64,000 bases of DNA from Aedes albopictus (taxonomy: Eukaryota > Arthropoda > Insecta > Diptera > Culicidae). This document shows positions 10,961-22,200 of the stretch, one piece after another; the first letter of the stretch is position 1, and each line of letters starts with the position of its first letter. The notes beneath the pieces were generated by a model, which saw only the letters and a program-made list of their open reading frames with translations, did no database searches and was not told the DNA's origin. Location: positions 27,844,878 through 27,908,877 of the forward strand of contig NC_085138.1 in assembly GCF_035046485.1 (NCBI RefSeq). The letters are read 5' to 3'. The position numbers were made by a program, and so were the translations under genes.

Positions 10961-13090
10961 AATTCTGCAAAACCGTAGCATTTTCTCCATATTTTCTTTA
11001 ACTGGATTCCGAAATTTAGAAATCGCGGAACGAATTTCCGATGGTTTAGATAAGAGATAATCTGTGAAAATCCCTAAAAAATCGGGAAGCAAAATTTGAA
11101 AGAATTGTGAAAAAATCCTTAGCTGGAATCCAGCAGAAATATCCGAAGAATTCGGGGAAATACCTGAATGAATTTACTGGTATAATTCCAATAAAACATC
11201 ATGGGAAAATTGCGAAAAGCGTCCCAGAGAGAATGGCTAAAGGAATCCATGGAATAACTCCGGGAACAATAAGTGAAAAAAACAAGGAAAATCCTTTGTC
11301 GAAGAAATGCCTGAAAGAATAGTAAAAGGGAACTCAAGAATAAAAAACTTGAAAAAAAAACCACGAAGAATTGTGAATGAATCTATATAAAAATCAAGGA
11401 ATAATTTATAGAAACAAAAATGCCCGAAGGATTCATTTTTTGTGTAAAATTTGTGAACATAGTTCTGGGAGCATCTATGGGAGAAAACTCTGGCAGAATT
11501 TAATGGGAAGTTTAAGAGAAGAAGCTCGACAGGAAATTCCTCAAGAGTAACGAGAGAAGTTCTCAAAAAAAATTCCGAGAAGAATGTTAAAACATTTTCC
11601 GAGCAAGATTTTTTTTTTAAATTGTCATGTAAAAAGTCGTATGATATTCTTGAAAGAATTCCCGAATGGAGCCTTGGAAGAGTTCTGGTAGAACTTTCTG
11701 GAAGAACTTTGGAAGAATTGGAAGATGGAAGTCCTATTAACTTCCCTGTTGAATATTGGAAAGAGTTCCGAAACAAATCTCTAGAAAAAAGTGGTATATT
11801 CCAGGAGAATTTGAATTAGAATCTTTACAAGAACTCCGAGCAGAAATCCTTGGATGGACTTCGGAAGAAACCTTGGTAAACTTGGAAAAGCTCCGAGATG
11901 AATTCTTGAAAGAACTTGAGATGAAATCTGTACAAGAATACAGGATTAATCATTGAGAAAATTCCGAAATAATTTTCGAGAAGATTTTCGGAAAGAGATG
12001 CTATGAAAGTTTTTTTTTTCCAAATATTCTTGAAAAAAAAATCTGGATTCAATCTGGGAGCATTCTCTGAAATAACTTCAGAAAGAACCCTTGAAGCCAT
12101 GTCAGGAAGCCCGAGCAGAAGGGCATACCTTACAAATACCATGCGAAGAGCAATTCGTTTTTGTTATTTTGCCTCTTTTTACTACCTTATGAAGGGCATA
12201 TCAAGGTATGGTAGTATTGAAGATAAATACCTTGATATGTTATTCTATTGTTATTTTCTTCTGCTCGGGAGAAGCCTCTAAAATTTCGGATCGAAATCTG
12301 TAAGCAATTCCGTGTAGAATACGTGAAAGAGAAATCTGGGAAGAATCCTTGGGATTAGGTATGGAAGTAAACCCTAGAAGAGCTTCAAAAAACATATCTG
12401 AATGAGTTGAGGAAAAAAAAGTTGTGGAAGAGTTTTGGAAGGAATCTATGTTAAAAATGCAAGAGAAAATTTAAAAAAAAATCTTGACGAACCCTTTTGA
12501 GGGTTCCGAGAGAGATCTTAGCAAGAATTTCTAAAGAAATTTCTGAAAGAATTCTGAAAGGTATCTTATTAGAATTATTGGAAGATGGAACTAACATAGT
12601 TCCAGCAAGATTTCGTGTAAAAATTCCGGTTTGAATTCCCTGGAACAATTCCCGGTTGAGTTGTGGGAGAAATCCCTGAGGAATTCTGAGAAAAAACTCA
12701 TGAATTCCATGTAATACTTCCGTTAGGAATTGCCTAAAATTTCGGGAGATATTCAGATATTCATCTGCAGTAATTCTGGAAAGAATTAATGGGAGACGGA
12801 AGGAAATTGTTAAAAAAAATACCAGGTGCAATGCTTGGAGAAAATTTAAGAAAAAAATCCTGGAAGAGTTTTGGGAGCAATTCTGGGGAGAATTTCAGAA
12901 GAAGTCCCTGGAATAGTTTCGAGAAGATTCAATGAGAAATTTTCAAGTGGATACTCTAGGAGAGCTTAGCAACAAAGCCAAGCCAATAAAGTAAAAAGAG
13001 AAATGTCTGGAAAAAAATGCCAGATAGCCGACGAAGATTTCAGGGAGATGTCTGAGTTCCAGAAGATGTCCATAGGGAATTTCCAGGGAG
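10961..13090. repeat. Strongly decayed 12-bp minisatellite
   Basis: GAATTCC, GAAGAA and CTTGGAAGA words persist, but period 12 is largely lost and homopolymer A runs are frequent. The 179-codon minus frame at 11237-11776 has no recognisable motif and is probably fortuitous. Confidence 0.55.
12110..12269. mobile_element. 160 bp MITE with CCCGAGCAGAAG termini
   Basis: CCCGAGCAGAAG at 12110-12121 is perfectly inverted as CTTCTGCTCGGG at 12258-12269. The interior also contains inverted ATACCTTGATATG-type segments. GAAGC on both sides may reflect the duplication. Confidence 0.65.
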
Positions 13091-13118
13091 CAATATTTGT
13101 AAAAAAAAACGGGATATA

Positions 13119-13347
13119 CCGTCTACCCCCGTTGGTTTGACCGCATGTAATCTGAACAATTTTTAATTTAACCCCCGCTGATCTGCACATTGTTTAAACC
13201 AAAAATGGTTCAAACATCGAAACAAAACAGCAAATAAGATTGCCAGTGTGCGTTTTTCCGACGCCCATCGGGTTGCTAGAAGTTCAAATTAAAAACGAAC
13301 CCCGTTGGTTTGCATGAGGTGTCGTTCAAACCAAGGGGGATAGACGG
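13119..13347. mobile_element. 229 bp TA-flanked MITE
   Basis: Left end CCGTCTACCCCCGTTGGTTT and right end (inverted) CCGTCTATCCCCCTTGGTTT, with TA on both outer sides. Interrupts the degenerate 12-bp repeat, which resumes to about 13560. No coding capacity. Confidence 0.7.
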
Positions 13348-13559
13348 TAGCATATTTAAAATTCCATGATAAATCTCCGGAAGAAGCCCGGGAGACTTTT
13401 CTGAAAGATATTTAGAAAAAGACTTTGGAAGAATTTTGAAAGGAATCTCTGAAATAATTCCAAAGGGAATTCCTGAAAGAATTCAGGAAAAAAATCATAA
13501 GAAATATTCTAAAATATGCTACTGAAATAATTCCAGGAAGAATTCTGGTTGGAATCTCT

Positions 13560-14080
13560 GTATTTTTTTTTATTAATTTACACATTTTTTCTTTATTAAT
13601 TCATTTCATCATTGATTCATCTATTTATTCAATTCATTCATATACTGATTGATCGATTTATTTATTTATTAGTGTATATAATTTTAAATTTTATTTATAT
13701 ATGTATTCTTTCATTTTTTTGTTCATTCATTTATTTCATCTTTGCTAGGGTACGTGTGCCATCATTAATCTGACGTTCTCATATTCATCTTATTCGACAA
13801 CAAGCGATTACGGCACCGATTGATTCCGCTCTTTTTGTTTTCATGGGTGCTCACTTCTAACAAAAAATACAAAAATATGAAACAAAACAAACAACGCTTC
13901 AATCCTTAGTTTTTCGTAAGATGAAAATGGGAGCCACATGCTTAAGAAGTGAACCAATACCCTATATTTATTAATTTATCAATTCATTCAATAGTTTATT
14001 TATTGATTTTTTCAATGATTTACTGATTTATGAATTTATTAATTGATTTTTTTTTAATTTATATAAAGAGAAATTTCTAG
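13560..14080. repeat. AT-rich low-complexity DNA (TTCATTTATT-like)
   Basis: Runs of ATTTATT, TTCATTCA and ATTGATT words occur without fixed period on both sides of an inserted element at 13748-13962. No coding signal. Confidence 0.6.
13748..13962. mobile_element. Putative 215 bp TA-flanked MITE
   Basis: Non-repetitive block inside the AT-rich tract; ends GGGTACGTGTGCCA and (inverted) GGGTATTGGTTCAC, flanked by TA. The subterminal TTTTCATCTTA / ATTCATCTTAT segments also pair. Termini match only partly. Confidence 0.45.
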
Positions 14081-15110
14081 AAAAAATGCCACATATCAGA
14101 AGAATATTTTTGGGTGATGCCTGAATTGCCCCTAGGGAATTTCCGAGGAGAAATAGCTTATTTAAAATTCAATAATAAATCTTTGGGTATGATTATGGGC
14201 TGGATAGCGATTCTTGTGTAATTATGTAATAGTCTATTATTAATACATAATTCGAAGTTGATAAAAATATTACAATTATTGCAACATTTTTATCAATTTC
14301 GTTTGACCTTGCGTTTGATTAATTATGAATTATTTACATGTAACTTTGCAAGGCAAAAAGTTACCAAACGATTTATCCCAACGATCTCGGATATATGGGA
14401 TGAGTGGATGTCTAAAATGAAAATGCCATGAGTTTTTTTAATAATCGATAAAATAATCGAACCAAATAATCGATTATCCGATTAATCGAGCAAGGCGGTA
14501 ATCGATTAAAATTTAATTGATTAGTGGAACGATTAATCGATTAGTTGAGATAATCGATTAATTTGCGACATCCCTAGATGCCCCCTTAGGATTAGAAATT
14601 CCTAGACAAAACTCGAGCTATGAAAGCAACTAATGTTGCGAACAAAAAGCGAACAAAAAAATACGATTACAGTATTGACTGATGGACGAACAACATTAAT
14701 GAAACCTCGCATTCCTGCCATTGGAAATTGTTTTCCAATAGGGTAACAGGGCCAAATATATGTTCTGTGTTGTATATGTCCATATGTGATGTCCTATTTT
14801 ATTACGCATAGTGTTTTACCACAAGATGTTATATTTTAATATGCGCATTTGTAGCACAGACAAACAGACCTATTACTTAGACGAAATTTGTTTCAAAAAC
14901 ATCGTTAGGCATCACTCTAGCACCCTCTATAATGCACAATCCGAAGCATTCGCTTGCAGGTGTACTATCCCTCGGCTCGATGTAATAATTTTGCAGGTGA
15001 CGACTCCCCCGTGGCGTTATTCATTCATGAAAGATGAATAAAGGTTCATGATTGAGTCATTTTATGTAAACATTGATCAGCGTCGCGTTCATTTCTCTCC
15101 AAAAGTGAGA
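14081..15110. other. No gene; cluster of AATCGATTA motifs
   Basis: About eight variants of AATCGATTA/ATTAATCGA occur at 14441-14576, ending in ATTTGCGACATCCCTAG. That terminus resembles hAT-type ends (inverted CTAGGGATGTCGCAAAT). The rest is AT-rich with a 76-codon frame at 14811 that has no recognisable motif. Confidence 0.4.
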
Positions 15111-15467
15111 CGTTATGAAGAAACAGCAGCGCCACCATGACACATGCGAGCATAGTCCGAGCCACACTGCATTTTCAAAATGACTGTTAAATCGTGCGAC
15201 GATTGCGATTTGAGTGGTATGTCTGTTTGTCTGTGTTTGTAGTGCATCATTATTTTTTCGTAATAAGAATTATAGACGGATTTTGGAGGCCCTAGAGATG
15301 TGTTTTCGATAGTGCAGGAGGGTCTCAGGTGCGTTACACGGGCACAGACAAACAGACATACCACTCAAATCGCAATCGTCGCACGATTTAACAGTCATTT
15401 TGAAAATGCAGTGTGGCTCGGACTATGCTCGCATGTGTCATGGTGGCGCTGCTGTTTCTACATAACG
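15111..15467. mobile_element. Palindromic element with 125 bp inverted arms
   Basis: Arms 15111-15235 and 15343-15467 are near-identical inverted copies, each containing AGCAGCGCCACCATGACACA and TCGCACGATTTAACAGTC (or its complement). A 107 bp spacer lies between them. The two long frames on opposite strands here arise from the palindrome. Confidence 0.75.
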
Positions 15468-16400
15468 CAAAATGCAGAAATAGCGGTATCAGTACTTTGT
15501 TTGTTTTTGTGTTTCTTTTCTAGTCCCTGGAGGATCTCTTTTCCCACTACAATCAGGATTAAGTATTTGAATATTGGTTGCTTTTCGACTTTTGCTCAAA
15601 ACGGCAGTGCTGAACTCAGAATCAGAAGGGGTGACTCACCTTTTCTCTACCTCTTTATGAAACGCATACAAATGTATGTACAAACATATGTCTGGTCAAT
15701 GTTTCGCAGGGACATCGTCCAAAAGGATAACGCTAATTTATGGCGAGATTTTAGGAATTATAATTGGAATGCATGATTCATGCTAAAAACCCAAAAGACC
15801 ACGGGAGAAACATTGACCATTCGATTCGACTCGTCAGTTGGCCATTTATATATCAGAACACGTTGTTCCCAACTGGGGGTTATGTCTGACCTGAAGCATA
15901 TCGAATTGCAGTTCCCCCTTTCGGTATCATCGCCACTTACATAAACCCAATGGCTGTGCGAATGCGAGAGTTTCATTCATTCATACCTTTTCGTGTGCTG
16001 TCCCACGACGACTTGGTCTCCTGCTGGAACTCCTATGCAGCGTAGTTATTCAGTTATTTTCCAGTAAAGCCAGCGGATTAGTCGTGTTTAGATGCCTGCA
16101 TTTCAAAACACATCACAATGGTTGTTGTAAGAGGACGCCACACCGCCGCCTAGCTTCCAAGTGCACAAACCACGTTGACAATTGCAAATTCTTCTTCTTT
16201 TGCTTGCTTATTCACTAGCACTAGAATCACGCACACGGAACACAACCTTCTCAAATTTCACTTCGTCACTTTGAGGACGCCAACAAACAGTAGACAACGA
16301 CAACAGCCTTTGCGGCACAATGAATTCCTGCCATCAAAACCGGTTGGTCACTTGTGGCGACGCGATGATTGAAGATCACTCACAACCAATAATTAACGAC
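15468..16400. other. No gene recognised
   Basis: Moderately GC-rich sequence with frames of 60-158 codons lacking recognisable motifs; part of one frame reads through the palindrome at 15343. Ends at an assembly gap. Confidence 0.4.
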
Positions 16401-16900
16401 NNNNNNNNNNNNNNNNNNNNNNNNNNNNNNNNNNNNNNNNNNNNNNNNNNNNNNNNNNNNNNNNNNNNNNNNNNNNNNNNNNNNNNNNNNNNNNNNNNNN
16501 NNNNNNNNNNNNNNNNNNNNNNNNNNNNNNNNNNNNNNNNNNNNNNNNNNNNNNNNNNNNNNNNNNNNNNNNNNNNNNNNNNNNNNNNNNNNNNNNNNNN
16601 NNNNNNNNNNNNNNNNNNNNNNNNNNNNNNNNNNNNNNNNNNNNNNNNNNNNNNNNNNNNNNNNNNNNNNNNNNNNNNNNNNNNNNNNNNNNNNNNNNNN
16701 NNNNNNNNNNNNNNNNNNNNNNNNNNNNNNNNNNNNNNNNNNNNNNNNNNNNNNNNNNNNNNNNNNNNNNNNNNNNNNNNNNNNNNNNNNNNNNNNNNNN
16801 NNNNNNNNNNNNNNNNNNNNNNNNNNNNNNNNNNNNNNNNNNNNNNNNNNNNNNNNNNNNNNNNNNNNNNNNNNNNNNNNNNNNNNNNNNNNNNNNNNNN
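16401..16900. other. Assembly gap (500 N)
   Basis: Exactly 500 N, the usual placeholder for unknown length. Frames reported across it are meaningless. Confidence 0.99.
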
Positions 16901-17239
16901 CATCCAAGCACCAATGTGTGAACCCATTGCCAACCATACCTTACCAACACTCCGACATCTGCATGAATTTGTGCAGACGCAGAGGTATATTCGGTCTGAT
17001 GTGAATACAAACGATTGCAATCATCACGTCCTTCCCCTCCCCCACATTGACCAGCAACCTGACGTGGCAGGCGCCATTGTCGCCTAAATATAGAAGATCA
17101 CCAACACTCACACACTGAAGATACCTCTGCTTAGTTCCCTGGCAGATATTTCATTGGTTCCTTGTGTGAGTGTAGCTGGTCTGGCGATACTGGAGAAGCA
17201 TCCACGGGCGGTCAATCAAGCCCAAGCTCAAGCTAATTA
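16901..17239. other. Spacer plus a copy of the GACCGCCC interspersed repeat
   Basis: 17110-17225 on the minus strand resembles 6868-6980 (TTGATTGACCGCCC, then an AAGGAACCAA-type segment). The remainder shows no feature. Confidence 0.4.
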
Positions 17240-17650
17240 CTCAGGCACAACAAGTTAAGCTCTCGTTTCCGAGGAAATGTATACATTTGTGTGTGGTGCA
17301 GATGATAAGTGAGTGACAATAAATCAGGATATTCAAGTTCAATTCCCAGTTTTCTTCCCAAAGATTAATTTAAACATTATATTACAATACATTTATTCTG
17401 TGAATTAAAGGGGCGATGTGAATGGCAATTTTTTAAAATTTTGACCAAAACAAATATGCTGATTGCATGCATATTCAGCCTTAAATCAGCATTTCAAAGA
17501 ACCTCAAATTAGATAAAGGTTGAATAAAATCACCAGAATTAGACATTTGGGAGCTGAAAAAAAGACTAATACCCCCTATGTACAGCTTTTGTTCAATTTA
17601 AGAATGTTTAAATGAGTTGCAAAAACGTTTATACAGCATCATATCGTTAC
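17240..17650. mobile_element. Diverged partial copy of the 1992-2883 element
   Basis: Shares ordered blocks with 2450-2860: a CTCTCGTTT...GTGTGTGGTG block, GTTCAATTCCCAGTTTT, GCCTTAAATCAGC, AAATCACCARAATTAGA, CAGCTTTTGTTCAA and AAAAACGTTT. The termini are not preserved. Confidence 0.6.
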
Positions 17651-18389
17651 GTGGTTAATTAAGTTCAGGAGAACAGGTTTGTCTATGTTTGAGATGAGGC
17701 TAAGGAGTTTTCCAGCAGTTCATGGGTAGCCTGGACGACTTAGAGCTACGCGCATCGTCTCTGGGAATTAAGAACTAGCGAATGTTTTGAATGACCGAGG
17801 GCATTGGTAAATGGATTTCCAACATGCATTTTGTAGGAGCTTGAATTATGATCTTTCGAAAGTTCTTTCAGTGATATATCAAGGAATTCCGAATTTTTTT
17901 AGCCATTTTTATGAAACTGTTTTAAACCATTTCAGAAGCACCTTAAAAAGTTCTTCTAGGATTTCCTTTAGGGAATGTCTCTTGAAGTTACTACACAAGT
18001 TTCTACAAGAGTTTTTTTTTTTAAATAAGTCCAAACTTTTGGAGAAACTTTTTGGAGCACTCCTTTTGGAAGAACTTAAGAGGAGTGCTTCAAGAAGTTT
18101 CCCCAAAAAATTTCTCTACAGAGTTTTGAATCATGATGCAAATTTTCACCTCACGAGTGCTCATCAAAACTTATCGTTTGTATTTTATTCGCTTGCGATT
18201 GAACTGTGCACTGCCAATCGATGATCAGAAGCAAAGAGGTGGCAAAACTAGCTTGATGTAATTACCATACGATTTTGAGCACATGTGACAGTGCTGCCAC
18301 TCGCGCGCCCGAACAGCCTAACCTCACCGAATAGGTAGGTTGTAGAGGCTCTCGATGCTCGACACGCACACAGATGCAACATTCGCATA
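17651..18389. other. No gene recognised; imperfect inverted repeat
   Basis: At 17960-18110 the segments TTCTAGGATTTCC...CTTGAAG and GGAGTGCTTC...AGGAGTGCTT form imperfect inverted repeats, giving mirrored frames on both strands (137 and 65 codons). No domain is visible. Confidence 0.35.
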
Positions 18390-18571
18390 GCGGGCCCCAC
18401 ACGAGCATCAATACTTCATCAATATCGGTACTTTTTGTCGGAATTCTTGTAAAACTTATGGTTTTCCCAATGTATTTTTGAAAAATATTTCGATTAAACT
18501 GAAGGTTTGATGAAAATTTCGACAAAAAAGATCGATATTGATGAAGTATTGATGCTCGTGTGGGGTCCACT
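18390..18571. mobile_element. 182 bp TIR element downstream of the gene
   Basis: CACACGAGCATCAATACTTC near 18396 is inverted as GAAGTATTGATGCTCGTGTG near 18543; TA flanks the block on both sides. The inverted arms extend about 50 bp. Confidence 0.65.
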
Positions 18572-18619
18572 TATCGCATACTATGTCAAAAAAAAGCGCC
18601 CCCAGGCTCCCCTAGGCGA

Positions 18620-18664
18620 CATCAATATATTGATGGTTTAAAAAAACACATCAATATATTGATG
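18620..18664. repeat. Twin 16 bp palindromes CATCAATATATTGATG
   Basis: Identical perfect palindromes lie at 18620-18635 and 18649-18664, 13 bp apart, with a related TTCAATATGTTGATG at about 18680. They sit about 255 bp beyond the stop codon of the gene, possibly in its 3' UTR or flank. Confidence 0.6.
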
Positions 18665-18917
18665 CCGTGTGATGGGACTTCAATATGTTGATGCAAATAT
18701 TGAGGGAAATCAGAAAAGTTTGATTTCGCGTTGGACTTCCTCGATGAACACTCGATGAACAAGGTTATGGACCCACAGACTCTTCCAACAAAACAAATCA
18801 ATGGAAACAACTATCAAAATTCCTTATAAAACTGGCTATACTTTCAACAATAACAACTATTCATACAATCGAACAAATATTGTACAACATCAAACATAAC
18901 ACCTAAATATTCAAGTC

Positions 18918-19274
18918 TCACTCCTCATCATCACAGTCCACCTGGACCGCCAGTCCGCAATCGCCTTGCGTCTTGGCACGCAACATGATCAGTTCGTTCT
19001 GCTCGGTCGAGATCGCCAGGTAGTGCAGCTTGCAGCGGATCATCAACGGCTGCGGTAGCGAAACTTCGGCCATGGCCCTGGCCGGACCCGTCAGTTTAAA
19101 GTTGCTGAGCCGCACGAAACCCTGCATCCCCCGGTAGATGTAGATCTGGACGGTTTGCCGTGCCTCCAGGAAGGCGAGGATAGTTTCGTCCCGGAGTTCC
19201 AGGGCGGTCAGATGGGACGGGCGGTGACAGGGGAGAACCTGGTAGAGCTTACCCGTTTGGATGTCGGTGTAGAT
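18918..19274 (-). CDS. Exon E: C-terminal exon with stop
   Basis: The acceptor TTTTTCCAG ends at 19275, after a 62 bp intron. The exon begins IYTDIQTGKLYQV in phase 0 and runs 118 residues to TGA at 18920-18918, ending in an acidic tail (CDDEE). The beta-rich content completes the second propeller-like region. No AATAAA signal is seen in the first 100 bp after the stop, so the polyadenylation site is not assigned. Confidence 0.87.
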   Translation of the reverse strand: MYTDIQTGKLYQVLPCHRPSHLTALELRDETILAFLEARQTVQIYIYRGMQGFVRLSNFKLTGPARAMAEVSLPQPLMIRCKLHYLAISTEQNELIMLRAKTQGDCGLAVQVDCDDEE

Positions 19275-22200
19275 CTGGAAAAAGGTTTAAAGATTTAGAT
19301 TGTTCGACTAGAACTCTTGGGATACAGTGATCTTACCTTGATCGCGTCTTGATCTCCTTGGACGACGGTGTGGACCACGGTGGACACCGCCACCAGATGG
19401 CGCTTCTTGTTGTGTGGACCTGCGTGGAACGCCACCACATCGCCTTTGGATCTTTCGGGGAAGTGCTGATTGTCGGCGATCATAATTCCTCCGTGTGGAA
19501 TATCCCGGGCGATCGGAGTCTCCGTGGGCAGTTGGTCTTCGCTTACCGGAGGTTCCGGTATGTCAACTGCTTCCGGCTCAACAACGATCACTGTATCGTT
19601 GCCGAAGTGGTTGTATTCTTCTTGTGGAGATAGGTTCTCGGGGTGGATGATATCACTGACCTCCGCTGATTCTGCCGTGGAATTCAGCAACTTTTCAGAG
19701 TACGTCTTTTTCATACGATCGTGCATCGATTGTGACGAGAATAGCGCCATTTCAAGGCCACTGTTTACGGTTGGGCCTTCATCAACAGTCTTGTTTACAT
19801 TCGACAGCAACACAAGCAGCTTACTGTCACTCAAGGCCAATCCAAGTCCAACTCTACTGGGGATAAACTCGTAACCTAGGGCACTCTTCGGAAGCCTCCA
19901 CTGTTCCAAGGTGCTTCCATCAACGCTGTACTCCACCACGACATCTGGCGACAGCACATAGAAACTTGTGGACTTTGCCGGATCAGCAGCTACGGATTGC
20001 ATCGACGCGGTGTCAATCGTATTCCACACCAGCTGCAGTTGAACTCCCGTGAACAACCATACGCTGAGACCCGAGACTTCACATTGCGTGATCTCGCTGA
20101 TTGATCGCGTCACCAAGAAAATCACTTCCTCGCCATTGACCACGTGATTCCATTCCTCGACCAACCCAGTGTAGTATTTAAAAATCGGTACAAACGCCTT
20201 CCCAGTTGGATCCCACTGATAGAAATGACTTTCACATCCCATGTTCACCCCCAGGAAGTGGTACCCCAAGTGATCGAAGAAGTGGAACGACACGATCGGT
20301 AAATGCTCGTTGATCACCTGCCGCTGCACGAAGTACTTGAAGAAGTACATCCGACTCTGCGATTTGTCCACCAACTGTTTGGTGTTGGAGCAGAACGATC
20401 GCATCTCCGACTGGTAGTCTTGCAACTGATCCTCCACGTTCTTCTTGGCGGCCTTCATCCGCTGGACGACGTCCATGATATCGACTCCGTTGATATTACC
20501 GTTGCCTTCCACGTCGCCGTTGAACCTAACATTCCGAGCGGAAATTTTCGCTTCGATGGTTTGGTGATCGCGACCCTTGCTCCACAGGCTGTTCTCGTAC
20601 CAGCGGTCAAAGTCCACGCCGGAGATCATATCCTCCGTCTCCAGACGATCGACGATCAGATGCCGGAAGGAGATGGGTGACTCGATCACCATTTCGGGCC
20701 CGATGGCGACCGGGGGTCCGAAAGGTTTCCCATTCAGAACCGGCGGGAGGGTGAGCGATTGAAGGACGCGGATCGTGTGGAAGACCGTCGGAAGCCGGAC
20801 TCGCTGGTTGCCGTAGGTCTGGAAATAGAAGAGCGTTAGCTGAAGCGGTGAGGTTTGGGAAGAGGATCCTCACCATAAGGGTGTTCTTGCGCTCGTACGG
20901 TAGCGTAACTCCGTTGACGTAGCCGCCGACCTCCATCGGTTGGGTGATTGTCATCTCGTGGATGAACAGGGTGGTCTCGATCGTCTGATCGGTGTTCAGC
21001 GTGATCAAGTTGTTCATCGGTTGTCCGTTCAGGTAGTCCACGCGGAGGTGATCCGTGCGGAAGGCTCCCGGTGAGAAGAGGGTTTTTGCTGGAATTGGAA
21101 GGAGAATGTCATACTAATTCGTATTCTAACATCTGGGACTCCAACACATGCTGAATTTGAACTACGGTTCTTCATATCTACAGCAGCAGCATCTACCTAT
21201 CTCTCTGTCACTTAAAGAAGTGAATTGTACCATTACCGACTCGTAGAACGAAACCTTAAGTTCTTCTAAGTATTCCTAGAAAAGACCTTTAGGTCTACAA
21301 AAGTAAATGATCATTTATCTGTAGCATACAAATGCCATACAAGCTCATAGAACAAAAAGATAGCGGGTATTGAGCTCTACCGATGCTCAGGACCCCCAAT
21401 AATTCATGGCCCTCACATCTAGATGATTGATCACTAACGATGCCTGTTACTCTGAAGTAATATCGTCCAGACGGTTCATACATACATGGCTTAGAACCAC
21501 AGTAGAACTCAAATCATACTTCAGATCAAATCCTCATTAAATATCAAGTAGACCTAAAGGCCTGCGCTCCCGGGAGCTCTTGCATAACTCAGAATATCCG
21601 TCTATTACTGGTTATACCTGTAGATCTGAAGGCCTGTACTTCCGCGAGTTTTTGGATGCCCCGGAATATCCGTCTTCATTCAGAACAGCTCTATTGGTAT
21701 CATGAGCATATGTCGCTAACATAAAATACCCTTTGATCACCGGACATACCTCTACATTTGAAATCATGTATTCCTGGGAGTTCTTGGATAACTCTTGGAG
21801 CTTAAGCCATCGGATCTGGACGCATAACATGTGACTTCTTACTGTACTATGAGTAAGGTTAACGCAAACATAGGCTCATTCATCTATGTTTATTCTAACT
21901 ATGAGTTCAATGAACATCTAAGAGTATCCTAGAACTCCCTGGCGTATAGCGCATCGGATCTACAAGCATATTCAACGATCTATTTAAGCATTATTAACGA
22001 AATTGACGATTTACACAGCCTCTTGCTTGTTAAGTGGTGAGTTCAATGTATGTTTCCGGATTTCCATGAACTCCCTTGAGTGTAGGCCATCAGATCTACA
22101 AACGTTACTAGTTGTATCTGAGGGCTTTATGATTAACGTTGACACTCACATAGCCTCAGATAGCCAGGCCTGGATTAAGGATTGTGGGGGCCTGGGGCCA

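Noticed and set aside
11237..11776. 179-codon minus-strand frame
   Set aside because: Phe/Ser-rich translation of decayed minisatellite, without motif, signal peptide or splice context.
15300..15776. 158-codon frame with mirrored partner
   Set aside because: Starts within the 125 bp palindrome, which generates matching frames on both strands; no domain seen.
16320..17087. 255-codon frame and its minus-strand counterparts
   Set aside because: They cross a run of 500 N and consist mostly of unknown residues.
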